A stretch of 64,000 nt of DNA from Cristatella mucedo (Eukaryota; Bryozoa; Phylactolaemata; Cristatellidae). Both the position numbers and the translations under genes were made by a program. The DNA is taken from NCBI GenBank assembly GCA_009760855.2, contig WPIO01000150.1:329501-393500 (forward strand), written 5' to 3'. Numbering within the stretch: position 1 is the first letter of the stretch; each line of letters begins with the position of its first letter. This document shows, one piece after another, positions 30,890 to 43,740 of this stretch. A model generated the notes under the pieces. It had not been told where the DNA came from and ran no database searches. It was given only the letters and a program-made list of their open reading frames with translations.

Positions 30890-32350
30890 TTACTAGGAGT
30901 CTACAGGCAGTGTCAATAGGTATTCCAGGATTGGCAAGCATAGCCGTACTGGTATTACCAAGAAATTTCACGTTAAAGCCCAATGCAATGCCATAGCCAC
31001 AATTGTCGTCACTGCCCTTGACAATGCAGCAAAATGTGACTCGTAAGTCACAGGACCTAGGACCACCGTTCGCATTACTTTTATTGCTTTTATCGCTAAA
31101 TAAATACTCACGCATTTTCCTTCATTCCCTGGAGCATTATTCTTGCTCAATATTTGCATAAGCCCATTCTGAGCGCCAGACTGCTGCTTGCTTATTACAA
31201 GTCTTCTAAAATTTGATCGAGAAAAATGATGTGCTTAAAAGTTTAGCTACATGGTAAATATACCGGACGTTTTTTGCTTAGTATGCCATCATAAGAATTG
31301 ACATAGGCCAAAATAGGTTGTACAATAATAAATGAATTGTCATTATTTACGCTGAATTAATCAATAGCCGTTACAGTGATCTCCAACATCATGATCAGAT
31401 TTTTGCATAGAATGAAGAAATTGCTGTCAGCATTTACAAATAACTACGATATTAAACCATTGTTAAGACTCAGGATAATTGGTGGTTTTGAAACCTGAAC
31501 ATTTGACATAGTTTCATGAAGCTGGCTAATGATGTTTTGGTTCGCTTTATTGCAACAGATATTAGAGCTCTGCATCACATCTAAGGTCTTATTGACCAAC
31601 ACACGTACCTATATTTGGTCGAGCAAGTTTGGTTGTTAAACGCCAATACTCGGCTAAAAGATTGCTAGACTATGCAGCAAGACAATCCTTCTAACCCTGC
31701 TATGCCAATAAGTTACTTTTTTTGGAAATCCTACGTGGTACTGATTCAGTGGCTCCAGCCAGTCGCCTGATCTGATCCTGTAGAGTGTATCTATGACACG
31801 AAACGCTGCTGAATAAAGTAGTTCGGCTTAATTCACGAGCTGGCTCAGTGAAATTCAGTCTCTGGAGTGCTTCTGTGGAAACAGCACAAAGCTTGTAACC
31901 TCTATGGTTGGGAATTCCCACAATCTTAAATATTTCCTCATTGTAATCGTATCTGAAGTTGACTCCTGCTCAGGGTACAATAGCATAATAATATCCCCAT
32001 TGGTCTAAGCTGATGCTCTCAACAGTGAGGCATTCTGATCCCTGGTAATAGGATTTTTTGACAAAGTTTGAATTACTCGCACCAGGGCTGGTACAACCAC
32101 CTTTGCTACCACTATAAACATGAATTGGCTAGTTAGAGGTTCTCTTTGTCCCAGAAAGATCGTGCGATCGTGAGCGGACTTAATACGTTTGCCAAGCATC
32201 CAGGTGAACTCGAAAAGCTGTATTGGGTGCTGAAATAAAAATGTCCTCAACGGCTCTGACTAGATGTGCTGATATCATCAGTTTTTAATGGCAACAACGG
32301 CAATCTGGCCGGAATTGTTGTCGGTTTTTATGGTAGTATAAAAATGTCTT
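30890..32350 (-). pseudogene. Copy 2 exon 9 relic (IgGFc-binding-like region)
   Basis: Frame pieces such as SDDNCGYGIALGFNV and ANPGIPIDTA match the end of copy 1 exon 9. The frame shifts several times. A LINE-like fragment near 31,540-31,915 divides it; part of that insert (AATAAAGTAGTTCGGC) also occurs at about 30,225. Confidence 0.85.
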
Positions 32351-33381
32351 AATCAAAAGAGGTATTTAGAAATCAATTTTAACGCTGCCAAAAAAACACT
32401 TGCATAATTATCCTCCACATACAAAGTTTTGCGGCAGAATGAGAATAATCGAATTATGTTGCCACCTAAATTTTCAAGCACTGGAAGCCAGCCGTCATCT
32501 GATCGAAATTCCGGATTCTAGTAGTAGATGTTAAGAAGTTTACGGTTTCTTTTCACGACTTTGAATGCAGTAGCTGTGTATGCCTGTACCTCTGAGAATG
32601 AGACGAGGGTCTAACATAAACCTAAAAAGAATTCCATCCTGGAGATACGGAAACCCTTGGGTAGCAGATATACAGGAGATTCACAGCCATGGGTAACCCA
32701 AGATGAGAAACAGGCGTGGATTCTAAGTTGATCTGGAAAGCATACAATTAGCCGCTGCTGTATTTTCTGGATAATTTATTAAGAACATAAAAATGTCCCA
32801 ATAACCACCAGGGTTATTATTATATGTCTAGCGTACGATTTATCAAGCTGTAAGCAGTATCACTTAGCCAATCACTAGCTGCACTTACAACATATTTTGA
32901 AAAACTAAGCCAACATTCCTTTCTTTAGGGTGGCGACAAAAACATTGCAGCATTCTTCGTATAGTCGAGCTTTCAGGTGTAAATCTTTATTCATTAATCA
33001 TTTTCTAATTTGAACTTGCCTCAGCTGTATAAAAATAAAATAGTCAGGATACAAGACACTTTAACAAGCTTGTCGATATTTACAGAATAAATGTACACTG
33101 ATTGAGACTTTCACCAGTCAAAGCAGCTCAGCTCTGCTTTAGAATTATATTACAACTGTTATGACGCCAAATCTGATGCATTTCAAGTTGGCACTGAAAT
33201 GTTTTGTCGTTGAGGTATGGCAAGCATCATCATAGGTTATTTCTTTACCATCAAATGGCGAAGCTTGTTCATGCATTGGGGACATCCCATCTTGACTTTT
33301 GCATCACGCAATTCAAATACCTTAATTCATATAGCTAATGGAGCGTCTTTCAGGTGCAAATCTATACAGCTGAGCTTGGAT

Positions 33382-33645
33382 TTATAGAACCATAAAGACA
33401 AACTGATGATGAAGCCCTTGGATACCCAGTGCATTAATGGTTGCTCGAATGAATATTGTCAGTTGCTCGAAGGTGTTCTGAACTCTAATACTGAGGTAGA
33501 ACCTGAACCATACCTGTGCAGTGCCAGTGATGTCCTTACGAGGTAAGATGAGCATGAAAATAATACGGTGATTAATAGTATCAAAACCCTGCCGAAAGAT
33601 CAAGCGAAATATGAAAAGAGACTCAACCTGAATTTGCATTCCCAA
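33382..33645 (-). mobile_element. LINE RT fragment in the copy 2 intron
   Basis: The open frame reads RQGFDTINHRIIFMLILPRK and AQVWFRFYLSIRVQNTF. This matches the conserved 'A-F-D-T-I-D-H...WF-x-S-Y-L-S-x-R-x-Q' core of L2/CR1 reverse transcriptases. Confidence 0.7.
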
Positions 33646-33829
33646 GAAGGTTGTTATACATTGAAATCTTTGCTAAGTGAAGATATTAGCTGTAAAACTT
33701 CTGTGACTAGCTTTTTCGGTTTTCAAATGTAATGTAAGAACCCAGATGGTCTGTCAAAACTGGTTTCGTTTGTTTGATAATAACAATAAGAAGAATTTGC
33801 TCAAGCTCTCCTAGTCTAGAATTGCTTTT

Positions 33830-34280
33830 TTTATTTTGTGATCAGGAAAAAATCATTTTTAACAGTCCGGGGACAATAGAGTTTGCTAAGGATGCGTTTA
33901 ATCAGTTACATATATGTGGGAGAAGATGTGTTATAGCCCCAAGAAGAACTACAGGCGTAGATATTGGAGTGCTAGTAACATTCCTTAGCCATGAAACTGA
34001 TTTCAGATTGAGGCCAGGCGTGGCAGACTCTATTGCAGTCACTAGGTATTGCTAGGAAATGAGACAACGATTACTTTGGAGATGATAGCCTGGTATGAGG
34101 GTTCAGTGAGAATGAGGTTATCTTACGAATAGAACTTCCAGTATAGTCGATCGTGAGTGCTCAAAGTTAACTTTAGTTCGCATTCACCCAAGGCCCAGAA
34201 GGCACTTTTTTCTGGCGTCACGACATTCCCTGACTTGACGACATTTAGACAAAAGCAAAGAAAGCATATATGTATCGCTG
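33830..34280 (+). mobile_element. LINE C-terminal remnant in the copy 2 intron
   Basis: Counterpart of 8,981-9,430. It ends SGVTTFPDLTTFRQKQRKH, the RT C terminus. Confidence 0.5.
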
Positions 34281-34694
34281 CAGATGCTGGGTCCAAGAGG
34301 CTAATCCGACTTGGACTAATTTACACTGTTGGAGTGGAGCGTCAGAGTGCTAGCATATTCCAGGTTCATTGCTGCATGAAATTAAACAAGTAAGGTTTCT
34401 TACTATATTTTCTATTATTGACGTGCATATAGATAATATTTTCAATATACTACGTTTCTACTCCAGAAACGAAAAAAGCTCTAAACTTAGCTAAGCAGCA
34501 GCTGGCAGACATTCTCAAAACTCAGGAACAGTATTATTACCATTTTTGCAACCTTTTTAATGTAAAAGTGGATGAAACAGCCTTTAACTTCTGGAGAAAT
34601 AGTGTGCATCCGAAATTCTCTGAGCTGACAAAACTAGCTGACTTTGGGTACTCCATAATGTGCGTACACAATCAGAAGATTGGGAAGCTGATGT

Positions 34695-34800
34695 TTAACT
34701 CAGGTTGGCAGAAATGAGCTAAGCCGACGCCTAAGAAGCGGCTAAGGCTAAGGCTAAGGCTCAGGTTAAGCTTAAGCTTAAGCCGAGGCTAAGCCGTGAA
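34695..34800. repeat. Degenerate GGCTAA/GCTTAA hexamer array
   Basis: CGGCTAAGGCTAAGGCTAAG is followed by GCTCAGGTTAAGCTTAAGCT and related units. The matching place in copy 1 (about 9,995-10,060) has only scattered units, so the array expanded in copy 2. Confidence 0.8.
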
Positions 34801-35514
34801 ATTATCCGTTGCTGGCACTCGCTAAAGAATCCGGAGGTACCGCACATAACCGTCTGCAAAAAAGTGAGTTGCTGGGCAGTTGCATTCCTACGAATCTGCA
34901 ACAGCGGCCAATGTTTCATTGAATCATTGCCGAGGACGGCGCTTTGAGGTGCTGATAAAAACGTCTACAGGTTTAGAAAAATTGGTGGAAAAATTTTTAT
35001 TAATATATTTGGCTAGCCCTAGCTTATCGTATTCCTCTCTCTTTGGATCAGACGTGAGTGATGCTAATAAATAATTCATCTGAATAACCATATTAAAAGT
35101 CTAGCTTCAAATACTTACATAGTATGGATTATAACTTTCCATGTATCCAGTCACGCTTAATTATAATCCATCACGACCAGATTATTTTATGTATAATTTG
35201 GCAAACTGGTCCTCGACTCACTTGCTATTTCACAGACATGAGCATTTACATTGACTGAGATTAGTGGCCGCTCAATTCATAACCTTTCCTTACTCCTTCT
35301 CATACCACAAGATATGAAGCACCTGGATAGTGATTTTGCTCTTTAAGAGCTCTTTTTAAATGACCTAGATATATAGCATCTACTTCAGCTGGCACAGTCT
35401 CTTCGTGAAGAAGTACCTATTACTTAGCTTGCCTGATCCATTATCCAAAAAATGATTGGCACCCACTAATGAATTAAATGTTATCATTTGATACATTCAA
35501 GATTGCTATCGATA

Positions 35515-35855
35515 ATGTAACGTGATGTAATCTATCTCCGTCTCAAACTAAACAATGCCACAATGACCATGTGGGTGTTTTTTATTTATTTATTGGGTGT
35601 TAGGCAAGAGAGTTTTATATAGTGCACTCACAGCCTAAGCGCCTTTAGCTACTAATTCGGTAGCCAACAGACTTTATCTCACGTAACAAAAAGAAAGAGG
35701 AAAACATAGAAGAGTCGAGAGAGTAGTCGAGATAGCGATTAGCTTGGAAGTAGCAGCTCAGGACCGCTGAAAAGGATGAGCCATAGTAGTAGTGGTTTCC
35801 TAGGAATCGTGGAAGCGATTTCCACAGTCTAAGACCTGCTATAGATTATACAAAT
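35515..35855 (-). mobile_element. LINE family A 3' fragment in copy 2
   Basis: The CATGTGGGTGTT, AGCAGCTCAGGACCGCTGAA and GGATGAGCCATAGTAG-like blocks match 13,070-13,330. It lies 60 bp from the EGF C relic and is absent at the equivalent place in copy 1. Confidence 0.75.
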
Positions 35856-38157
35856 ATCAGTAGACTACTAATGTAATTAAAACCGCTAAGTTAGTTTGCA
35901 ACTTATTCGCTCTTAATTTTACAGTAGCTGCCATTTCTACACGTGTTGCATTGGCAGACGATACGACTGTCTTTGAGAAGACAACTTCCATGCAGCTGAC
36001 AGGAATTTCAGTTGCACAATGCAGCTGTAATGGAAACGAATATTATAAATTAGCCAGACGACATAATAGTATCGTAGTGTGACGATGATAGTATTTACGA
36101 ACCTCGATTTTTGCCTTGTCTTCCTGTCCAACCCAGGATGCAAGTGCATAATACTTCATCTTACAGCCGATTGCATGAGCCTCCATTGTGACAATAGCCA
36201 GGAATTGTACGTTAATATCCAGTCCGAACATGGACGCACGTTGAATACATTCGGACATCACAAAATAAGTAGCAATTATTCTATCCGTTCGTTAAGCTTG
36301 CACACGACAGATCTATATTTTAAATCTGCAGCATCTAAATGCAACTCCAAGGTGAGATAAACGAGCCTGCATCCTGAGATGCCATAGCAGAGAAATATCT
36401 ATTTAATAGGAGAAGAGCATGCGTCTGTCCTTGTTACGGCTAGACAGCTGAGGCGATGGATGGCGTCTGGATGTCACAACGAAAGCAGGCTCCTCAGTTG
36501 TGGCTCGAGCATTGAGATTGACAAGATCTCCGGGATTCAGAGTAGACGGCACCTGGAAGAATACGGAAGTTTGTGATACATCAGCTTCACCAGGCAAAGG
36601 TCTTCTAATAATATTGCTAGGCTTCAAATCAAATTTTGATGCACGGCTCAAGTAACTGCAGATACTTTAGTATCATAATAGCTGTGATTACATCACTTTT
36701 GGAAACACCAACGCTTCACGAACTTCTTAGAATATCTCTTAGATGGCCTGGAATTCATGTGGAATCCATAATGGACAGGGTTATGCTATAGCAGAGTTGT
36801 CTAAAGGGGATGACAGCAATTCATAGATCATTTTGTATTCGGACCCTTGTGTGACTAAGTCCTGCTTATTGCAATGTATCGATGTAAGAAGGCAACTGCT
36901 GCCTTTGAGCTAGTTTAACGGTCAACAAAGCTGACCTTTTGATGGAGACACTCAGATTCAGTGCAATGGCTAACGGGGACAGGCACACAATTTGGCATTC
37001 TAAACCTCTTGAAGGCACAAAACGCGATTACTTTCAAACGTTTTTTGCTCGGAATGATTTGTGAACCCGTGCACAAAACACTAAAAATCCCTAATGCGAC
37101 ATCACTGATAAATAGGACATAGGGTGAGGAACCTAGTAGATGACACAGGAGCAGCTAACACAGCAAACCGTCTGCAGAAACACATAACAAGCACTAAGCC
37201 GAACAGCAGCCTTTCATTAAGCTGTTATGCACCCACAAGATTATAATTCAAATATCAGCCACAATGTAATATATCATCCAAAGGGAACAGCCCTTTGAAG
37301 TCATTTGGTCTGCATGAGTGAAGTGAAAGTATCACTTGAACTCCGATTTGTATGCCAAAGGCTTACAATGCAGGGCTTCTTATTAGTGACAAGTCGGAAT
37401 GCCACTTCAGCTAGATTATCACTGAGCTATGTACTATTAGCTAGTTCCCAAATATATCAATACAGAATCCAGTGCCTTGTGTTAACGACACGGACTTGTA
37501 GGGTAGCAGCTGTAGTCACAAGTGCTTCAAGCTGTGGTCGGCAGACCTCCCTGAGATGATGCACGGTCTTCTAATGCATAATCTTCAATGCCTCGAGGCA
37601 CCGGCTGCTTAGGCCGCTGTCTGCAAAAACTCATCGCTGTTTCAAATGCATTGCTTTTATCGAAGGATGAGGGGGGAAAGGCCTCCAGAGCTTTTTAATC
37701 ACTTCACATTTCTATAGAGGTCAACATCTCCGGCAACTGCTAAAATATGGTGGACCTCTGGCCTCCCTGGAGAGTCCAGCTCACTCCCTAAACGAGCAGA
37801 AGGGACCCGAGCTTGGTTCACATCTTTTTGTAAATTTATACTCTTTGTCTTGCAGATTTGATCGTCAAGCACATCTGAGATGTTATTTGGCATCATTTGG
37901 TTTGTATCACTGGATAAATATATCATTCCAACATTTTTCTTGTAACTGTAACGCTATCACTTCTTCATAAGTCATATTTCACCACAAGATCACATCGGCT
38001 CCACAACCAAGTTTACTTAATTTCAAGTAATACAGCTGAAACAATCAGACCAGCATTGAAATGGGAGCCGGCTTAGTTGGCTCAGTCGTCGGGAGGATCT
38101 CCTCGGGAGCTTTGGTTTTTTCCAAGGACGTTAGTGAAATACTACCTTCTAATAATA

Positions 38158-38190
38158 ATAATAATAACAATAATATTAATAACGATGAGC
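38158..38190. repeat. AAT-rich short repeat
   Basis: AATAATAATAATAATAACAA with imperfect continuation. A short trinucleotide run, possibly the remains of a LINE or SINE tail. Confidence 0.7.
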
Positions 38191-38599
38191 TTGACAAGCT
38201 CTTTACATTTGCCGTTACATCGCTTGGTTGCAAGCAGATACCACCTGTTAGTCTGCTCTGTTGGCTGCATGCAAATAGCTAAGGAAGAATGCTGCTCTTA
38301 GCATCTGGATATTTAGCACCTGTCCGGGCACTGGCCAGCACAGGTGTGTTCAGTTTGCTGAGCAGACTCATCTACCTCACTCAGCCAAATGTTTGCCAGT
38401 GCCAGTATGAATACCGGAGCTCATATACTTGGCAGCTACTTGAGTTAACTAGGACTGCTGCTCTGCCGAGTGTATCAAAGTACATGCCAGGAAGGCTCTG
38501 TGGCAAGCATTCCTCTGGCCGGTTGGGGGTGTCCAACCAGGCTTCCGGGCTTCTGTCCATCCTCCCTGGCAGTGTCCAGGTGTCCAGCCAGGGCAGGGC

Positions 38600-40130
38600 C
38601 TCTGGGTATCTAGCAACAGAAGCACGGCAGAGCAGCCTTGGGCAGCCACCTGTTGCTGGCAGGAGTCGATTCAATACCTGATTGATGGAGGTGGGGAGCT
38701 TATGGTGGGGGGCTGGGGTGGCATTGGGCTTCCGGTAGGACTGCTGAGCTGGGCCTGGCCTGGCTGCTAGCCAAAGGGTGCCAAAGCTAGCCAAAGGGCA
38801 AGGCACTCACTCTTCATAAACCTCGTCTTCCCCCCCCCCCGATTCACCTTTTGGGATTCCTCCTTATTGCAAGTACTAGTTTAGGCTGTGCCTGCTGATT
38901 GCATTTGTTACCAACACACATTTCTTAATGCTTCACCTGCAGCATCTATCCGTAAAGTGCCTAGAAAGACATCCAGTTCTCTGAGGTGCTATGCACTTGC
39001 ATTATCGTTATTATTATTATTTTTACCTAGGTCATGGTTTCGAGCACTGCAGTGAAAGTTCTTTTGATCACTACCAGAGGTAGTGATCGCCACGAAGGCT
39101 CTCCTGCTGCTTTACAAATGAGGCTGGTTAATCAGCTAACCTTTGCAGTGGCTGTAGCAGGGCTCTGCACGACCATTTGTCCAGAGCCAGGCCACAGAGC
39201 AGCCTGCTTATGTAAAAAAGAACAGGAAGAAACAGTGCCTCGAAGCAGGCTCCTCCCATCGACTGCTATCATCAGGAGGGTCTCGGAATGCTCACCGGGA
39301 AACGGTTAGTATGCAGGTGATGGTGGTTTGTGGGGCAGGTTGCAAAAAAGTGGAACTGGGTAGCAGACCTGAGGAACAAGCTCTCAAACCACAACGAAAC
39401 ACAGTCTGGGCTAGCTAGAATCGAATTCATATTCAGAGTCAGCATTGCAACAGTGTAAAAATTTCTTTCTGAGGACGGTAATGCATATTACATCTACTAT
39501 ATTCATGCATGAACTACGGGTTTCGCAGCTAGCTTGCATGTTGTCGAGGCCTGTGGAATCTTTTCAAACTTTCCCAGCAATTTGCTTGCTCGGCTGGTTA
39601 CCCTGCCAATGTATGATGTAACCGTTCGTTCGATATACAATATCGAGCACTGAAATCACTTATTAGAAATTAGTAAAGCTACACATGATTTGAACTCTTG
39701 AGTTTTTCCTCGGTAGGCGGGTTGGTTTTCTATTCCCTACTGCCAGCCTGAATTCTCTTGGTCGGTCTCACAGTTCAGCCTGCTACTGCATAGCCCCGTG
39801 CGATTGCTGAGTCACAGATTAAGCTGCCATTAATGCACCTAGCTCGACGAGCACATGCTAGCAGGGAAGGCTAATTATCTTTTCTAGACAAGCACAGCTG
39901 ACTGAGCAGAGATGAAGGACTGCAGAGCAAGCATGCCACGACAAATTGCACACCCCAGGAGCCTCACTCGACTGGAGCTGCTGATCTACCAGCTGATGCT
40001 CCTGTACCTACTCCCAATCCGAGCCTCCAGCCGTGCCAGAAAGCATACCATCCTAGTCCTGTGGCCACGTGCTACCTATTTGAACTTCTTCTACGAGCGC
40101 TGCTGACTGGCTTTAGAAGCAGGCAGTTTT
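38600..40130. repeat. Single unit homologous to the 19.5-22.2 kb tandem repeat
   Basis: TCGATTCAATACCTGATTGATGG, read here only as TTCAATACCTGATTGATGG, and GGCTGGTTAATCAGCTAACC recur in the copy 1 order. An L2-type tail (38,950-39,025) has inserted inside the unit, between the 'aaggcactcactcttca' block and the 'tcatggtttcgagca' block. Confidence 0.8.
38945..39026 (+). mobile_element. L2-type 3' tail fragment
   Basis: AAAGTGCCTAGAAAGACATC is followed by CAGTTCTCTGAGGTGCTATG and an ATT repeat tail. It interrupts the repeat unit described above. Confidence 0.75.
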
Positions 40131-40387
40131 GGGAAGGTTGGTGTATGAGTCTTCCATCAATCGGCAGCTGACTGGCCTGACCGCTTAGCTAGGCTCAGTA
40201 AGCCTTTTCAGCTCAATTGCAATCGTTACAGCTTTGGATCCTAGCAGAAAATAAAAGTCTGTAATACAACCTGTTAAAGAGACATGCTAGCTGCTGCAAG
40301 GTGACCCTGCAGCAGGACAGCCCTTTGGTCCTGGCTAGAGCTGCCTTGGCCATGGACTCCTGGAGCCAGTAAAGCTAAGCTGCCAGC

Positions 40388-40600
40388 TTGTCTCTCTCGC
40401 TCTCTCTCTCTCTCTCTCCCTCTCTCAGCCTGTCTGTCTCTCTGTCTGTCTGTCGGTCTGCCTGTCTCTATGTCTCTCTTATTTCTCTGTAAGTCTCTGT
40501 GTGTATTTCTCTCTTTGTCTCTCTATATCTCTCTCATAGACTTTCTCTCTCTCTGTCTCTCTCTCACTTTATCTCTTCATTTCACTCTGTCTCTTTACCT
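40388..40600. repeat. Polypyrimidine (CT/CTGT)n tract
   Basis: CTCTCT runs mixed with CTGTCTGT and TATTTCTC units. It occupies the place where exon 2 of copy 2 would be expected, next to the deletion. Confidence 0.9.
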
Positions 40601-40900
40601 TGCATGAATCGTGCTTTCTGCTCGTTGGTATGAGCTACTGGTTTGCACTTAGATATTTCAGACGTTTGCCATAAACAGGCTATACATGCTCATTTACATA
40701 AGTTCGCTGGCTATCAAAAACGCAGAATTTCTGGCATGCAGTGAATACAGACTGAAGTCTTTCCTATGGTAAAGGTCCCTGCCAGAAAAGCAGTGTTACT
40801 TGCCACTGCAGCTGCCTTGGAAGGCAACTGCAGCTCTGTCTAAGGTCAAAGGGCTGCCGAACAAAAGTGAAACTCGACTTTTCAGTAAGTCAATGCTTAC

Positions 40901-40982
40901 CGCCAGTGCAGGTGCTTGGCATCGCAGTAAAGTAAATCGCAGCAAGAGAATCTGCCAAGTATATAACTCCGACCACTTCCAT
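40901..40982 (-). pseudogene. Copy 2 exon 1 relic (signal peptide)
   Basis: The frame is MEVVGVIYLADSLAA, then a 12-nt in-frame insertion relative to copy 1, ending at an intact GTAAGC donor. The hydrophobic core is weakened by Asp. Because exon 2 is missing and the EGF exons carry stops, it is part of the dead copy. Confidence 0.8.
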
Positions 40983-41319
40983 TCAGCTCCCCAAAATCTC
41001 TGCAGCACACCAAAAATTTGATGCTGGCTTATGATCAGCTAAGGAAGCTTCAGCACAGTACAGGCGAAATACTTTATGAATCCTTACCATAAGATCCGAA
41101 GGCAGGCATATATCATTCCAGTGGTGCTAGAACTAAAAACCATGCAGGCTCTGTTCCATCAGGGTTGAACGAAGCAACTTGAAGGGAGATTAGCTGAGAG
41201 GATAGGCAGTCTGCCAAGTGACTTCAGTGATCAATTGATTGCAAGCTAATTGATTAAGTAGAACGATGCATCAATATTACCAGCTTTACAGCCAATCCGC
41301 AGGTTCCTCTTTTTGCAGG

Positions 41320-42670
41320 TCTCTGGGTTAAATCACTGCTGAGTACCCTCAGTGATCTGACGCTACAATCCCCTCAGGCAGCTACCGATTGAACATGCTG
41401 GTCACCGTTCATGGTGACTCTTTCCACAGACAAAAAATGCAGGCTCAATGCTGACGTCAATCGTTTGTGAAATGTTGATCCATTCAATAGTGCTCATGGA
41501 AGGATGTTAAGTGGGCAGTTTACTCTGGAGAACTAATGTCTTCAGGCACAACAATCTTCCGAGGAGCCACGGATGAGCATGGTACCCTTAGGCTCTGTAC
41601 TCGGTCCAATTATTTTCCCAATCTATACTGTACCACTTGCCAATGTCCTAGACAATTGTAGTATGGGCTTTCACCTATACATCCAAGACACTCAGCTGAC
41701 AGTGTGCTTTAATCGCTCCAAGCCTTCAAGTGCATCAAAAATTCTCAACTCTTTACTGCATGTATTTCTCATATTTACAATTGGATGGATCCAACCTCAT
41801 CAATTTTAATTATGATAAAACCAACTTACTAAAAAGGGCATACATTAGAAGAATCAGAAATTGGAAACCCATTCCGCAAAGTAAGTAGGGCTTAAATTAC
41901 TGAAGTCACCTCGTGTACACTCTACACAAAATAGTGGTGTTCGGTTCGAAAAAACAATGCACTGGACGACCATGCCTGCTCCAAAGTCAAGTATGCCTAC
42001 TAAGTGCTGCACAAAATCATACAGATCTGAGCCTGGGATAACGCATGTAAGATGGTCCATTCATGTTTGACATGAATTCTCGACTTGCATGACTCACTAC
42101 TGGTAGTTCTTCCGGCCTATGCAATTAAGCACTAGCAGTTGCTGCTACCTGTGAAGCCAGACATGTTTGTCTTGAGCCTTGTATTTGTTGCATTACGTCT
42201 CTTCTGGCTGAGCTCTGCTGGCTCCCGATCAATCAAGCTGTGCATCCTATCTGAAGTTTCGTCACACACTTTTGCATCTCTTCATCCTCTTTCTAGATCT
42301 TACCTAATACAACTACTTCCTAATCAGGAAAGGCAATGTACCACCAGCACTACTGATTAAAGTAGCTTAGGTGTTACTAAAACCAACGTCATATCCTGTG
42401 TACACTCTGGCTGCAGTTAGTCATAACGCCACGAACAGCCTTCCAAATGAAACCGTGAAATTTCCTGGCACTAATGAGAAGCTAAAAGCTAATCTGTTCC
42501 TCACAGCATTTGTTAGGACAACTTGAAGTGTCCTTCATTTTTACTTTTTTTGTGCTCACGCTGCTGGTATTAGCTCTAGCAATATTGTGACATGCTTTCT
42601 TCTTAGCATTTTTAAAGTGCAGTGAAAGATATTAAGTTCTCTGGGGAAGCGGTATGGACGTAGTGAAAAC
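41320..42670 (+). mobile_element. LINE remnant upstream of copy 2
   Basis: The RT motif VPLGSVLGPIIFPIYTVPL and GFHLYIQDTQL (YADDTQL box changed to YIQD) lie at 41,580-41,705. A degraded L2-like tail, AAGTGCAGTGAAAGATATTA with GTTCTCTGGGG, is at 42,614-42,645. Counterpart of 23,640-24,790. Confidence 0.75.
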
Positions 42671-43076
42671 AAATTGAAGCAGCTATTGATTCCCTATGGC
42701 TTGTAGCATTGCCGTTAAAAGCTTGCAGTACAGAATAATCCCAACCCCATGGTGCTGATACTGAAATTGGCTGTACGTGAGCTACTGGCAGTTGACAGTG
42801 TGAGCCAAATCAAGCTGCTTGGCTTGCAGGAAAATTGTACAGCTACGACTGCTGCCCTCTAAGTGCCGGCATTGTCTTTGTCTCATTGCAGGCAAAATGT
42901 CTTCAGCAAGATTGGGATTTCAGTGCAGGTCTGTGCATAAGTTAGCATCACAACCTATCCAATTCAAGCTAAACCCAGATGCTTATTCGTGTAGCCTCGA
43001 TGCTCACGTTAAAGCACCTACACATGTGTATGTAAAAGGCTAGACTGTGTAGCAATTTAGTAGTAATTATGTGTCA

Positions 43077-43380
43077 GTCTTTGTCTCTCTGTCTCTCTGT
43101 CTCCCTGTCTCTCTGTCTCTCCGTCTCTGTGTCCGTGTCTGTGTCCATCTCTGTGTCTGTCTCCATCTCTCTGTCTGTCTGTGTCCGTCTCTGTGTCCGT
43201 GTCTGTGACCGTGTCTGTGACCGTGTCTGTGTCCGTGTCCATCTCTGTCTCTGTCTGCTTGTCTTTTTGCCTGTTTGTCCCTTTGTCCCTTAGTCTCTCT
43301 GTCTCTTTGTCTCTTTCTCTCTCTGCCTCTCTGCCTCTCTGTCTCTCTCTAGCCTCTCTCTATCCATCCACTTTCTTCTC
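43077..43380. repeat. Polypyrimidine (CTGT/CTCT/GTGTCC)n tract
   Basis: TCTCTGTCTCTCTGTCTC followed by TGTCCGTGTCTGTGACC variants. It gives Ser/Val-rich and Asp/Thr-rich open frames that are not genes. Confidence 0.95.
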
Positions 43381-43439
43381 TCTACAGTGCGCTTCCTACC
43401 TGTACCATTTTTGAAGTATGCCAATAGGAGTTGGAGTAA

Positions 43440-43740
43440 ATATCTGCATCCAGCCTTTCCTGTCGCAAATGTCACATTTGCAACATTACAGCAGTTCATC
43501 TGAATTACTCCGGCCCACCACCAAGCAGCTTATCGACTTCGAGGTTTTTGTTACTCCTCATAGGTTCCTTCGTTCTCTTCGTTCTCTTGTCTCAAAAATA
43601 CTTCAAACTCGTGTCGCTTAGCTGTGCCAGTGACACACCTCAAATTCTGCCTAGACCATGCTTTCAGCTTGTAGGCTCTCGAAGCTGCGAACTCATTCTA
43701 ATAGAACCCACGTCATCCAAGACCGCCAAGACGGTACGTG
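43440..43740 (+). mobile_element. Possible LINE C-terminal RT remnant
   Basis: Broken frames with KQLIDFEVF and RFLRSLRSLVSKIL sit in the order seen at 7,000-7,080 (RIDFKVLS...LHSLAPAYL). Similarity is weak. Confidence 0.35.

Larger units (their letters stand above)
30890..40982 (-). pseudogene. Copy 2 of the CBM14/EGF/IgGFc gene, inactivated
   Basis: Seven of the nine copy 1 exons have counterparts or possible counterparts in the same order: exon 1 (40901-40982), EGF A (36430-36552), EGF B (36103-36219), EGF C (35917-36024), exon 8 (32463-32621) and exon 9 (about 30,890-32,350). Exons 2 and 7 are not found; exon 6 I could not place. Lesions: EGF A has TGA at 36494-36496 and its donor reads GACAG; EGF B has TAA at 36212-36214 and its acceptor reads TG; EGF C has TGA at 36008-36010 and its donor reads TT; exon 8 has TAG at 32518-32520; exon 9 is split by about 370 bp near 31,540-31,915. 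Intron lengths between EGF exons (78 and 210 bp) are close to copy 3. Confidence 0.9.

Noticed and set aside
34695-34800. Interstitial telomere repeat
   Set aside because: The unit is GGCTAA/GCTTAA, not TTAGGG or another known telomere repeat, and it is degenerate.
38289-38806. 130- and 141-codon open frames on opposite strands
   Set aside because: No domain is recognisable and the frames are not conserved in copy 1's equivalent region.
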